DNA from: Saccopteryx bilineata
Lineage: Eukaryota > Chordata > Mammalia > Chiroptera > Emballonuridae
DNA length: 64,000 bases
Reading direction: 5' to 3'
Assembly (NCBI RefSeq): GCF_036850765.1
Contig: NC_089493.1
Coordinates: 10,541,632-10,605,631, forward strand
The position numbers and the translations under genes are program-made. Positions 47,230 to 59,800 of this stretch are shown piece by piece. Position 1 is the first letter of the stretch; every line of letters starts with the position of its first letter. The notes beneath the pieces are model-generated. The model worked only from the letters and a program-made list of their open reading frames with translations. It was not told the origin of the DNA and made no database searches.

Positions 47230-47621
47230 GGCCCTGGCCGGTTGGCTCAGCGGTAGAGCGTCGGCCTAGCGTGCGGAGAACCTGGGTTCGATTCCCGGCC
47301 AGGGCACACAGGAGAAGCGCCCATTTGCTTCTCCACCCCTCCGCCACGCCTTCCTCTCTGTCTCTCTCTTCCCCTCCCGCAGCCAAGGCTCCATTGGAGC
47401 AAAGATGGCCCGGGCGCTGGGGATGGCTCTGTGGCCTCTGCCCCAGACGCTAGAGTGGCTCTGGTCGCAACATGGCAACGCCCAGGATGGGCAGAGCATC
47501 GCCCCCTGGTGGGCAGAGCATCGCCCCATGGTGGGCGTGCCGGGTGGATCCCGGTCGGGCGCATGCGGGAGTCTGTCTGACTGTCTCTCCCTGTTTCCAG
47601 CTTCAGAAAAATGCAAAAAAA
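47230..47621 (+). mobile_element. Long tRNA-derived SINE
   Basis: Flanked by AAAGATGTGTGT (47218-47229, 47622-47633). Confidence 0.95.
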
Positions 47622-47633
47622 AAAGATGTGTGT

Positions 47634-48825
47634 ATCTGCCTCTTTCTCACCTTAGAGGTGCTTTTAAAATACGCACTGTTTATAATAGGAAATATATTCA
47701 GGCATCAAAAAAAAACAAACTATAGATAATAATGCAACACTTATTTGCCTGCCACTCAGGTCAAGAACTCAAACGATATAGATGTAATGAACACGACCCG
47801 AGGACCTCCTCCTCCTCTCCTTTCTCAGCTCCATCCCCACAGGTAACCACTCTCCAGAATTTATGGTCAATTCTTCCCAAGCATGGCTTTATGCTTCTAC
47901 CTCAGATGAATGCTCAGGGCAGAACTTCCCTGGCAATCACTGAATGTTCATGGGTGTTTCGGCTGAGGTTCAAAGACAGGGAGCAGTACATTAATGTGCC
48001 AAGAACCTCCATCCACTTCCTAACCTTTCCCGAGAGGGTATGTGAAGAAACTGTGCTAGTTTTAAAAGAAGTAGAGGAATTAAATAGCAGAGACTGGAGA
48101 GGAAGGAAAAAGAAAGGGAGAGAGAATTGGTGGGTTGGGCTTTTCTAAACCCCAGGGTGAATTGGAGAGCAAGGGGTCTACCCATCTGCACCTTAGCCGG
48201 ACCCCCTGGAAAACTTGACATGAACCCCTTGAGATTTGAGGGAAGCAAAGCAGGTGTGTCAGTTGGGCCTATAACGACTAAAGGCAGGAGGCTGTGCCTT
48301 GCAGGTCTCCCTAGGGCAGGAGAGCAAGGGGACAACTCTAGGCGTCAGCTGCCCCTTTGGAGTTTGTGGGCCAGACGTGGCACCAGACCAGTGGAGCTGG
48401 AGGAACTTGGCCATGATCACCATGTGTGGGATCGAGGGGATGCAGGAGGGATGGATTGTTGGAGAACAGCGGCTACAACAGAATTAGAGGTGTCCAGCCA
48501 GGCAAGGCTCCCCCTTGTCAAGGACCCTGCAGATGAGTGAACCCTGCTGACAGGAGGACGCAATAGCCTGCAAAGAAAGTTAACAGTTTGAACCTCTGCC
48601 ATCAGAGGGGGCAAAAGACAGATGGCGACAGCATCGTTGGTGTGTCTGGTCCAGGCACTTGCTCTGGGGTTGCATAAGAATTGAAACCCTCACAAAGTTA
48701 AGTATTTTAACTTTCACAACAACCACATGAAGAAATATTATCTCCACTTTCCAGATGCACTTTTATAATTCCTGCAGAGAGTTCTCTGGACCCTTTCTCT
48801 TTCCCTGACACCCCCACCCCTGCAT
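47634..48825. other. Intergenic, nothing recognised
   Basis: No supported gene or repeat. Open frames here are short and lack splice or start context. Confidence 0.4.
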
Positions 48826-48835
48826 CCACTGCCTC

Positions 48836-48838
<3 letters not shown>

Positions 48839-48870
<32 letters not shown>

Positions 48871-49233
48871 GTACTTTTCTGAAGCTAGAAACGGGAAGAG
48901 ACAGTCAGACTCCCACATGCGCCCGACCGGGATCCACCCGGCACGCCCACCAGGGGGCGATACTCTGCCCCTCCGGGGCGTCGCTCTGTTGCGACCAGAG
49001 CCACTCCAGCGCCTGGGGCAGAGGCCACAGAGCCATCCCCAGCGCCCAGGCCATCCTTGCTCCAATGGAGCCTCGGCTGCGGAAGGGGAAGAGAGAGACA
49101 GAGAGGAAGGAGGGGGGGAGGGGTGGAGAAGCAGATGGGCACTTCTCCTGTGTGTGTGCCCTGGCCGGGAATCGAACCAGGACTTCTGCATGCCAGGCCA
49201 ACGCTCTACCACTGAGCCAACCGGCCAGGGCCT
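48839..49233 (-). mobile_element. Long tRNA-derived SINE with (TTA)n tail
   Basis: Flanked by CCACTGCCTCTTT (48826-48838, 49234-49246). The A-tail has become an ATT/TTA microsatellite. Confidence 0.95.
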
Positions 49234-49246
49234 CCACTGCCTCTTT

Positions 49247-51465
49247 ACGGGGTCTCCACAGCTAGGTGGATGCCCCTCTTGGCTGACTCTTTTTGAGACA
49301 GCGCAAGCCCCGTTCTCTTTCCAAGCTTCTATGCAACCCTCAGAAATGCAGCTTCTTCCAACAGCGTCTTCTCCCCTGCTCCCTGTGGACCCACAGCCCC
49401 AGACGGACTCCACCAGGCAGGCAACAGACGCAGGCCTCACAGATCTCACACCCCTATCCCCTGAGGCTCCAAGAGAGGAACCCAGAAAAGCCAAAGCACC
49501 TGGAAGCGCTCCGTGGAAACTCCAGGACAGAGGTCTCTGTCTTATGAACCCGTGTCACAGCCCTAGAGCAGGAATGGACCCTCAACAAATATTTATTGAG
49601 TGAATTCCTTTTACAGCATCCTCCCCAGTGAATCCCAAGCGCTCCTCTGCCAAGGCCAGATGCGGGTGCTGGGTGCTGGTGGTCACAGGGCTGTGACACT
49701 CCTACAGCAAACCCTGGGTAGGCATGGCCAGCAGCTCTTTTTGGAAGGGGGGGCCCTTGTCCCCCACTGTTCTCAGCTTCAGATGTTGAGATTTCTCCAA
49801 AATACGAAACTTTAAAAATATATATATATCCAGCTACACAAGTATTAGTAAAATAGGGAAAAGGCTAAAGTATGGTGTATTATTACCATAGAATATTAAG
49901 CAGTAATTAAAATAAGGAAAAAGATTTATAGAATAGAAAAAGGCCAGCTACAGAACAATATGTATGAGGTATATCAACAAAACTACGTCAATAAGAAGAC
50001 ACAAAACAGTACTGCATAAAATGTTTTATATAGAGATCTAATATCTGTCTCCTGTCTATCTATCTATATCTATCATCTATCTATCTATCTATCTATCCAT
50101 CTATCTATATCTATCATCTACCTATCTATATCTATTATCTATATATCTACCTACCTATCATCTATCTATCATCTATTTATCTATCATCTATCTATCTATC
50201 TATCTATCTATCATCTATCTATCTATCATCTATCAATAGAAATCACTTTAGTGGGCACAGAAAGCACTTACCAAGTTGTAGCAGCCCTCACGTCTGGGAG
50301 GGAGAGACTGATCATGGATGAGGATGGCTGTCAGATCCAAAGAGATGTACCCTTCACTGTAGTAATTTAGATATTTAAGAGCAGAATGTCTGAATATTTC
50401 TTAGGTTATTTTTTTAAATGAACTTTATTTTTTAGAGCACCTTTAGGTTCATAACAAAATTTAGGTTCACAACAGAGTTTTTCCCTGTATTCTCTGCCCC
50501 CACATACGTAAAGCCTCTGCCATTAGCATTACCCACGTTAGGTAATTTAAATGCCATAAAATGTTGATGTTCATCAGAAAATAATACAATCCCACTTTGT
50601 AAAATCAAAAAATAAGAAGACAGAAACCTGCTCACGGCCTGCCTTCAGAGTCACCCGTCTCTTTCTGCATTGCTGAGGCAGTAGGAAGATTTTAGGAAGA
50701 CAGAGAAAGACGCAGCCGCCTGGCTAGGAGCCTGCTTTGGTTTCCCCAAGGGCCATTGGAGGCCCAGTCTCCCCTCCGAGGACAGCCCTGATGCTGTGTC
50801 TGGGAGACAGTCACTGTCTTTGTCCACTCCTATCCTCTTTCAGACAGGAACCTACTTCCGTTCCAGGTCCTGGAGTCCCTGCCGTGACCCTGGGCTTGCC
50901 CAGACCTTGGGCTCTCCCCCCAGCCTCCAAAGCTGAGCCCAGAACGACCGAAACCTATCACCACCCTTTTGGCCGAAGTCATTGGTTGAGGGGTGAGCGG
51001 ATGACTCCACTGTCATCTGTTACGAGCAGGAACCTTTACCAGAGGTATTTGGAAGAGAGGCTTCTTTGCTCTTCAGCAGAAATTTCATGGGAATATGTCC
51101 TTGAGGAAGACATGAATGAAGCACCCGGTAGCCTCCGGAGCCTGCTAACAGCCACCTTGTAACAGTGAGACTTGGCAGCCACAGGATGAAGGCGATAACT
51201 TAGAAAGCAGAGGAGGGATAGAAAAAAAACAAAACAAAACAAGTCCTTGGCATCAGTTTTGTGTTGCTGAATCAAACCTTGGCTGAAGCTTTCTTACCTT
51301 TGTCTTTTCAGTTCAATAAAGCCAGTAAAACCACTGGAAACCCACACCAGTTGTAGTCAAGTTTCTATAACTTACAACTATATAATCTTAGATTAAATGG
51401 CTCCTCCTTCAGGAAGTTTCCTCAGATAGCAACAATCCTAATTCCTACTTTCTCTGGCCTCCGTG
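49247..51465. other. Intergenic with a microsatellite, otherwise unassigned
   Basis: 50404-50600 has the feel of an old interspersed repeat (GTTCACAACAGAGTTTTTCC). The rest shows no gene or element I can name. Confidence 0.4.
50047..50237 (+). repeat. (CTAT)n microsatellite, compound
   Basis: About 190 bp of CTAT units with ATCT/CATC interruptions. Confidence 0.95.
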
Positions 51466-51473
51466 CTCTATAG

Positions 51474-52219
51474 CAGTGGTAGTCAACCTGGTCCCTACCG
51501 CCCACTAGGGGGCATTCCAGCTTTCATGGTGGGCGGTAGCAGAGCAACCAAAGTATAAATAAAAAGATAGATTTAACTATAGTAAGTTGTTTTATAAAGA
51601 TTTATTTTTCCCTGGCCGGTTGGCTCAGCGGTAGAGCGTCGGCCTGGCGTGCGGGGGACCCGGGTTTGATTCCCGGCCAGGGCACATAGGAGAAGCACCC
51701 ATTTGCTTCTCCACCCCCCCCTTCCTCTCTGTCTCTCTCTTCCCCTCCTGCAGCCAAGGCTCCATTGGAGCAAAGATGGCCCGGGCACTGGGGATGGCTC
51801 CTTGGCCTCTGCCCCAGGCGCTAGAGTGGCTCTGGTCGCGGCAGAGCGACGCCCCGGAGGGGCAGAGCATCGCCCCCTGGTGGACAGAGCGTTGCCCCTG
51901 GTGGGCGTGCCGGGTGGATCCTGGTCAGGTGCATGCGGGAGTCTGTCTGACTGTCTCTCCCCGTTTCCAGCTTCAGAAAAAAAAAAAGAAGAAAAAAAAG
52001 ATTTATTCTGCCAAACTTAGCAAAAATCCAACATAAAGTACTTGGTAATTAACTATTATTATATGCTTTAACTTGCTGTAACTCTGCTTCATAAATTTTA
52101 TAAAGTTACTTCCCTACTTTATAAAACACCATTACTGTGGAACTGGTGGGCGGTTAGAAAATTTTACTACTAACAGATAGAAAAGTGGGCGGTAGGTACG
52201 AAAAGGCTGACTACCCCCG
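51474..52219. mobile_element. hAT-type miniature element with nested SINE
   Basis: Ends CAGTGGTAGTCAACC and complement CGGGGGTAGTCAGCC, followed inward by the shared block ACCGCCCACT. Flanks CTCTATAG/CTCTAGAG (51466-51473, 52220-52227) match 7 of 8. A SINE (51607-51996) splits it. Confidence 0.88.
51607..51996 (+). mobile_element. Long tRNA-derived SINE
   Basis: Flanked by AAAGATTTATT (51596-51606, 51997-52007), inside the hAT miniature element. Confidence 0.95.
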
Positions 52220-52227
52220 CTCTAGAG

Positions 52228-53870
52228 CTTGATCCTCTCAATATATTGCATACATTGCCCTGTGTCGTCAATTACTATTGGTGGGCAACAATCCACCATA
52301 AAACTTAGTGACTTAAAAATATTTAACTCATGATTCAGTGGGTCAGCAATTTAGGCAGGTGGTTCTTCTGGGCCCAGCTGGGCCCTATCATATCTCCACA
52401 GTCAGCTTTGGACTGGCTTTTCAGATCTTAGCCGGGCTCATTCACACGTCGGGGGCCGTATCTAAAATAACTGGGCTGACGCTAGTTAAGAAACAAGTGT
52501 GAAGGCCAGGGTGGGGACCTCTGCTGAGGTCCTGGAGCTGACAGGTTGAGTTGAGACTCAAGCCTAACATTGGAAAAGGACTTCCAGAAGCCGGTGTGGG
52601 TTATCTGCTTGGCACACAGGAGGCAGATGCCAGGTCAGTGGGCGTAGAACACCCAACACATGGTCCAGGGCTGGGCACATAGTGGGCCTTTGGAAATTAG
52701 TGATTGGCACTAGTGCACCCCTTGGGAGTCCCCCCAGGGGCGGGAGGCCTGTTCGTCCCTGCAGGCTCTGGTCGGTCTCTTCTGGGGGCTGAGGACCCAG
52801 GGCTTTGGACCAACAGGGACAGAGCTTCCTGAAGAAATGCAGCTTCTCCACTTCCCTGGAGAGCCCCAGGGTCACCAGGCCGGCAGACACGACATCTCTA
52901 AACTTACAGAGCAGCAACTTTCAGCAGCTGTGCTGCAAGAATTTTCATTTGTATTTTATTTTTTAATTGAATTTCTTGGGGATGACATTGGTTAATAAAA
53001 CTGTACAGCTTTCAGTATACAATTCTTAATAACTCATCTGTATATTGTCAGTGTGCTCACCACCCCAGGTCGAGTCTCCCTCAAGAATTTTAAAAACATG
53101 CAATGCCTGACTTTAGTCAGGGGCACTGACCTCTTTCCCTAAAACTGTCAAATTAAAAAAATGACAACAGCCATCCAGTGTGAATGTGAAGTGTTTGTTT
53201 TTTATTGACTGATTTTTAAAGAGAGAGAAAGAGAGAGACATCGATTTGTTGTTCCACCTATTTATGCATTAATTGGTTGATTCTTGTATGTGCCGTGACC
53301 GGGAATCGAACCTGCAACCTTGGTGTATGGGGATCATACTATAACCAGTTGCGTTACATGACCAGGGCCTGTCTGGTGTAAATGAATCAGAATTTTACCT
53401 ATTTTTTCTTTTCTTTTCTTTCTTTGTCAAATCTGCAAAAAATATGTTTTTGGTATGCCGCAGAATTTACTAATTAGTTTATATGAGCCATGAGATGAAA
53501 ATGACTGAAAATTGCTGTTCTAGAGTCACGATACAGCCAGACCCTGAGTCCTGGGTGGGGGGGAGGGGTCAATAATGCCTGAGGGTAAAAGGGTCCGGTA
53601 GCTGAGGGTCAATGGCACAAACAGTGACCCCCAGAACCAAGCCATCCTATCACACTGGCCATGGTTGAGACTGAAGACACTTGGTCCAAGTCCCTGTCTG
53701 CAGAGCAGCAAACTGAGACCCGAAGGGGAGACACAGCATTCTCAGGGTTACGGTGAGTGATGGGACAGGAAGGAGACCCGGCCTCTAGTCACGGAGGACG
53801 TCGGTGCTCTGTCCTGCGGAGCTCCGGCCGGCTCGCCCTGCTGCCCACAAGAACGTAGTGCAGATACCAG
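52228..53870. other. Downstream flank of gene C with repeat fragments
   Basis: 52265-52480 resembles an ancient MaLR-type repeat (CCATAAAACTTAGTGACTTA). 52950-53085 resembles an antisense L1 3' end (GGGGATGACATTGGTTAATA). 53190-53370 is a worn reverse Ves-type SINE (CCGGGAATCGAACCTGCAAC, ending ACCAGGGCC). The rest is unassigned. Confidence 0.55.
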
Positions 53871-53891
53871 GGAAGGTCACTGCATCTCGTC

Positions 53892-53897
53892 TTTATT
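53892..53897 (-). terminator. Poly(A) signal of gene C
   Basis: AATAAA overlaps the TAA stop on the minus strand (GGGGAATAAAGACG), the same overlap as in gene A. Confidence 0.75.
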
Positions 53898-56800
53898 CCC
53901 CATCCTTCTCTGAGCCATTGTGGGAGGCAGGGGGCTTGCATTTGGGGGGACTGCCACCCTGAGTGTCACCTCCAACAGGGGGATCCCTCTCTGCTTCAGT
54001 ACCGCGTCCAGCTAGAGGAGAGGAATGATGTGGCTTTTTTAAAGACCCCAGCCAGGCCCCCAGAGATGATCCGGTCATACCCAGGAGGATGTTGGATGAC
54101 GTGGAGAGTCCAGCTGCCCCTGGGGGAGAAGAGAAGAGAGGGTGAGAGCACAGGGGACAGGCAGCCTGGCGCTCCTGCCAAGGGCATGGGGGTCAGAGAT
54201 CCCAGGGGCCCCAACATCCCATTCTGCTCCCTCCTCAACTTCCTAAAACCCCAGGACTTCTGCTGTGGGGAGAGGCTACCAGGAGAGGAGACACGGGCTC
54301 TGGAGGTGAGTCCCCCCGTGACAGACAGGGCAGACCCTCTGAGAAATGGCAGGCAGCTCGCCTTCCACAGGACAAGGCTGGGGCCCACAGAGGAAAGGGG
54401 ACCTGCCCAGGTTTGGTAGGGTTGGCTGGGAATGCAGACCCACTGTACCCCTGGGTCCATCCCCCCACCCCAACCAAAAGAGGAGACAGCAAAGGAGAGA
54501 CCATGGTCCAGGGACACTGAGGACAATGAGCTGGAGGGAGAGGACGGGCCCTGCCCTCAGCCTTAGCCCCTGGCTGAATCCTGTCCTGGCCCCGTTCTGC
54601 CCTCCCCCCCCCCCCTCCTCCGGCTCAGGACACTTACCCACAGACTGCAGAGTGGCCACCAGGCTACCGGCGGCAACCCCGCCCCCATTGGCAACAGCGG
54701 CGGCTGACATCATCTTGGCGGCTACGGAGGAGGCGGCGATTCCTGCCCCGGTGAAGCCCATGGCGCCCAGCACTGCGGGCACAGCGCCCACGGCCACCAC
54801 TGCAGGGAGGAGGCGTCTGAGGTGGGCCCCATGGGACAGACTCCCCAGGTCTCCCTGACATCTTCCTGGGGGGTGACCCGGGGGTCTGCTGTGCCCCTAG
54901 GAGAGTCACAGGGCAGGGACAGGGACCCAACACAAAGGCAGCTGACATGTGGACATAAGCGAGCGCACAGGCTCCCAGGGGAACTGCATCCAGGTCTGTT
55001 GGGGCCTCTGTTTTGCTGACACCTGGGGGCAGGGGGCGCTCAGCCCTCCTGGGCCTCAGTGACCCTTCTGGAAAATAAGTTAAAATGAGCGATGGTCTTC
55101 AATGTCCCCCTTTGGCAGGGAAAACAGTATCACTCCCCCAAGCATAGGGTCGACAGGAGATAACACCAGAGCTGCTCTTTGGAAGAGGTGATGAGTGTGG
55201 GGGCTCCTCCCTCTGCGCTCAAGGTCCCCAGCAGCGTATGGGAGTCCCCACCCCACGTGTGCAGGGGTCTTCCCTCCTCTCCCACCCTCCAGAGCAGCGC
55301 ACTCAGAGCATTCTTCAGTGACGAAATGTTCTCTACCTGCTCCGTCCAATACTGGAGCCAGTATTGAGCATCGAGATGCGGTTAGTATGACAGAAATGTT
55401 TTTCTTTAATTCTGCTCACTGTATTAGAGCATGCTGCTCTAGAGCACAGCTGGAAACATCTGGGCTCACTGGAAGAGCCACTAGGTGATCGCAAAGCAGT
55501 TGCAGGGACCAGACACAGCTCAGCTTACACATTCGTGACAGTCCCCTGGAGGACAGCCTGGCCCTGCTTTCTGGGGAGGGGCCATGGGCTCCAACAGGTC
55601 TGACAGCTCACCCAGGGTCACAGGCTCACCCGTGGGAGAAGCCGAGCTTGGACCTGGGTATGGCTCCAACAGATCTGATGGCTCACCCAGGATCACAGGC
55701 TCACCCGTGGGAGAAGCCGAGCTTGGACCTGGGCATGGCTCCAACAGGTCTGACGGCTCACCCAGGGTCACAGGCTCACCCGTGGGAGAAGCCGAGCTTG
55801 GACCTGGGGTGCTGGTAATGGCTTCGCTTTGTTCGGTTCCTGAGCTCTAAGGTTCACTCAGGTACTCCGCCTCTGTCCCCTGCCCGCCCCACCCTTACAC
55901 ACCATGTCTTGTGGCTCGGGGAATCCTGGGCTTAGACAAGGGGGCTGCTCCCAGATGCCCAGGGCCGGGGGCAAGTGGGGTCCTGAACCCCTTCCAGAAA
56001 GACTCACCTCCTCCAGTCACGCCCATAGCAACTATTTCTGGAAACAAAGAGAACGGTGTGAGTGGCCCCACGGGCTCTCCACTGCGATTCCCCCCTGCTG
56101 CCCACAGTGGGCGGTGTGCTCTGGAGCTGGGAGCAGAGGCCAGAGCAGCTTGCCTGTGCTCCCGCTGAAGTTGGAGTCACTGAGCATGCAGAGGGGGATG
56201 GGTGTCCACAGCTCTGTGACACTCCACACAGAGAAGGGCGCCCCCTGCTGTTTGAAGCCAATACATTTGGTATCATTTAAAAAAAAGAAAACAAAAAGAA
56301 AAAGCAAGACAAGCATGCAGTGGGATACATCACACTGTTCCCTCCCTCTTCCGGGAAGGCTATTCCCAGCCCAGGCCGTGGGCTGCGGCGAAAGCCTTCC
56401 ACCCTCCAGGGCTCAGCCTACTTGTCACCTTCTGCAGGAAGCACCCCCAGCCCTCCCCCCCCACGTCACCCTGCCTCCCCTGTGGCTGGAGCCCCTTGTA
56501 GCACCGGGCAGAGAATACCTGGACCGCAGTGGATTACTTAGAGGTCCTGGAGCCGGAGGGGACATCTGACAGGGACAGGGACTGCAGTGTTTGGGCAGCT
56601 GGGACCAGGAGTTCCGGCGATTTTGGGACCTGGGGGGCATGAGCTCAGCCAGCTCCCCACGAGGGAGTCCTGCTCCCAGCCAAAGCAGAGAAGGTGCCAA
56701 CTCGGCCTCTGGCCTCCGGGGCACCCCGGCCTTCCCTGAAGGTTGTAGCTCCTGGCTCATGGTCACCTCTCCCTCCACTCCTGACCTGCCTTGATGATTT

Positions 56801-59800
56801 CAATTCCAGCGTAGATGAGATTTCCAACAAACTGGGCTTCCAGTTCTCAATTCCAATAATCTTGGTCTCTATACCCCACACAGTCATGCCCTGGTACCAT
56901 GCTGCCCACTATGGTAACCACTAGCCACATGTGGCTATTTAAATCTTAATCAATTAAAATTACATTATAAATTAAAAACTCAGTTCCTCATCTTCAGTGC
57001 TCAAATGGCACATGTGGCAAGTGGCCACCATACTGGATGGCACAGAGAACGTAGAGATTATTGCAGAAGGTTGTGTTGGACAGTGCTGCCCTAGACCTTG
57101 TTATTAACAGAGACCGCCCCCTCACGATTATCAACATCCGACTGTTGGTGGGATATAGAATGATGCAGCAGCTATTGAAAACCGTACGGAGGTTCCTCAA
57201 ACAATTCAAACAGAATGCTGTATGTTCCAGCAGTCCCACTTTTGGGTATGTGCCCAAGGAACCAAAGGAGGTCTTAAAGAGAGACCTGCATCCCATGTTC
57301 ATAGAAGAATATTCACAACAACCAAGAGGCGTAAGCAATCCCAGTGTCCACAGAAGAATGAATGAGTCAACAAAATGTGGTATTTGCATGCAATGAAATA
57401 TCCTTCAGCCTTAAAAAGGAAAGAAATTCTGACGTATGGGAAAACCCTGGATGTTATAATAAGTGAAATAAGTCAACCACAAAAAGACAAATACTGTATG
57501 ATTCGCTATGGATGAATAAAAGAGATTCTATGAACCTCATGGTCTGATCATGAATTCCTAACTGGGCAGGTCATGGTGGGTAGTCAGACCCCAGGCTTAG
57601 AACTTCTTTAGCAAAAGGTTTTAAGCCAGTCCTATCCTTTCTTCTGGCGCATCTAGGTTAACACACCTTTGACAAATACCAGAAGTAATACCCCTGGGAG
57701 GGGATATTAACCCTCAAGAGAGCACATAATCTTTTTTTTTTTTTTTTTTTTTTTAAATTTATTCATTTTAGAGAGGAGAGGGAGAGACAGAGAAAGAGAG
57801 AGACAGAGAGAGAGAGAGGAGAGACAGAGAGAGAGAAGGGGGGAGGAGCTGGAAGCATCAACTCCCATATGTGCCTTGACCAGGCAAGCCCAGGGTTTCG
57901 AACCGGCGACCTAAGCATTTCCAGGTCGACGCTTTATCCACTGCGCCACCACAGGTCAGGCCATGAGAGCACATAATCTTAACTGTCCTGTAATCCAGGC
58001 CCCACCCGGCTTTCTCCAATCTTCCTTCTGTTCCCTCTTTAAATCCAAATGCACAAAAGAAGCTGCAAGACTGTTAACCCCAAGAACATCTGAGATCTTG
58101 CTTCCTGGCATATGTTGTCAGTTTGGCTCAAGTAAATTCTTATAAAAAAATCTCTACAGGTATGAACACTTCTTACACCAACACCACTCACACAATATCC
58201 CTAGCGTAATCAGATTCATAGGGACAGAAAGCGTGGTGGCCAGGGGCCGGGGGGTGGGGGGGGAGGGGGGCAGGCGGTTAGTGTTCGATGCGGACAGAGT
58301 TTCGGTTTGCAGAGATGAAGTGCTCTGAAGACTGGTCACACGACAACGGAAGTCCACTTAACACTGTGGAACTGTACACTTAAAAATGGTTATGTTGGCA
58401 ATATTTTTTACGTGATGTATATTTTGCCACTGTTAAAAAGAACAGCAACACAGAGTGGGCCTTTTGCTGCCCTGTGCCTGGGCTGGCCCACCCTCGAGGT
58501 GAGACTGCTCTGGAAGAGTGCGCCCTGGGAGCAAGTTATTGACAGGCCCTGGTGCGCCAGGGGAGGGCCGATGGCAGAAACGAAACTACCCAGGCCTCGC
58601 GTGCTGTGGGGCCAACAGGCAGGGCACTGGCAGCAGACTTTAACCAGCAAAGAGCCAGGCCTGAGCCTGTGCCCACTGCTGGCCAGGAGCCTGAGCAGCA
58701 GACCTTTGTAAACAGCATAAGGCCAATGACAAAATCCTACCCCTGCACTTAGAAGCAAACTGATTAAGGCCCAGAGAGGGCATGTGAATGGCTCGGGGTC
58801 ACTCAGCAAGTCAGTCGCAGAGCCAGGACCGGAAGTATGGTCTCTCTGACTCTAGAGCAGGGGTCCCCAAACTTTTTACACAGGGGGCCAGTTCACTGTC
58901 CCTCAGACCATTGGAGGGCCAGACTATAAAAAAAACTATGAACAAATCCCTATGCACACTGCACATATCTTATTTTAAAGTAAAAAAACAAAACAGGAAC
59001 AAATACAATATTTAAAGTAAAGGACGAGTAAATTTAAATCAATAAACTGACCAGTATTTCAATGGGAACTACGGGCCTGCTTTTGGCTAATGAGATGGTC
59101 AATGTCCGGTTCCATATTTGTCACTGCTAGATGTAACAAGTGATGTGACGTGCTTCTGGAGCCGTGAGGTGTGCATCCCACGTCACTAGAAGTAGTACTG
59201 TATGTGAGCGATGCCATGCTTTGCGTCTCTCACTGACTACCAATGAAAAAGGTACCCCTTCCAGAAGTGCGGCGGGGGCTGGATAAATGGCCTCGGGGGC
59301 CGCATGTGGCCCGCAGGCCGTAGTTTGGGGACCCCTGCTCTAGAGCATTGTTTATTTCATTGCCACATACACTGTGCCCCTTTCCTGGCAGTGGGGCTGT
59401 AGCAGAGATCCCGTCAGGGATGCACACCTTAGTGCTGAGAACTTAGAAGGCTGCGCTGAGCAGTGAGGGTGGGTGAGGGCTGGCGGGTTGGTGCCCAGGG
59501 ACCACTTACTTGCAGCGTGGTAGTATTTCTTTCTTTTGTCTTTGGGCTGGTCTGTGGAGGGCGGGTCTGTGGAGTCCGAGCCAGGTCCGTCAGAACCAGC
59601 GGAGGATGGCTGAAAGGGTTCTTCCTCCTCTGGAAAAGAAGCAGAGGAAGAGCACCTGGTGGGTAGGCAGCTGTGGGACCAAAGGCCGCCGCCCCAGGCC
59701 CCTGCGGAGGGCATGAGGCCCCGAGGCCCCCGCACAGTAGCACAGTACTGCCCTCCATTTCCGGAAGCTGCTGGGAACTCTGACATGGGGAGGGGACCTC

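Larger units (their letters stand above)
57130..58435 (+). repeat. Old L1 ORF2/3' UTR fragment split by an LTR-like insertion
   Basis: 57130-57535 resembles the L1 ORF2 end in sense (CATGTTCATAGAAGAATATT, AATACTGTATGATTC). 58170-58435 resembles the following 3' UTR (ATTCATAGGGACAGAAAGCG, GTACACTTAAAAATGG). The L1 break is marked by TATGAAC on both sides (57530-57536 region and ~58160). Confidence 0.65.

Noticed and set aside
55584..55850. Repeat protein encoded by the 75-bp minisatellite
   Set aside because: The unit length is a multiple of three, so several frames are open by default. It lies in an intron without splice signals.
59352..59786. 144-codon continuous minus-strand frame over the second exon of gene C
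   Set aside because: Only 59510-59629 has matching splice sites and joins the ISG12 exons in phase. The rest is intron read-through.
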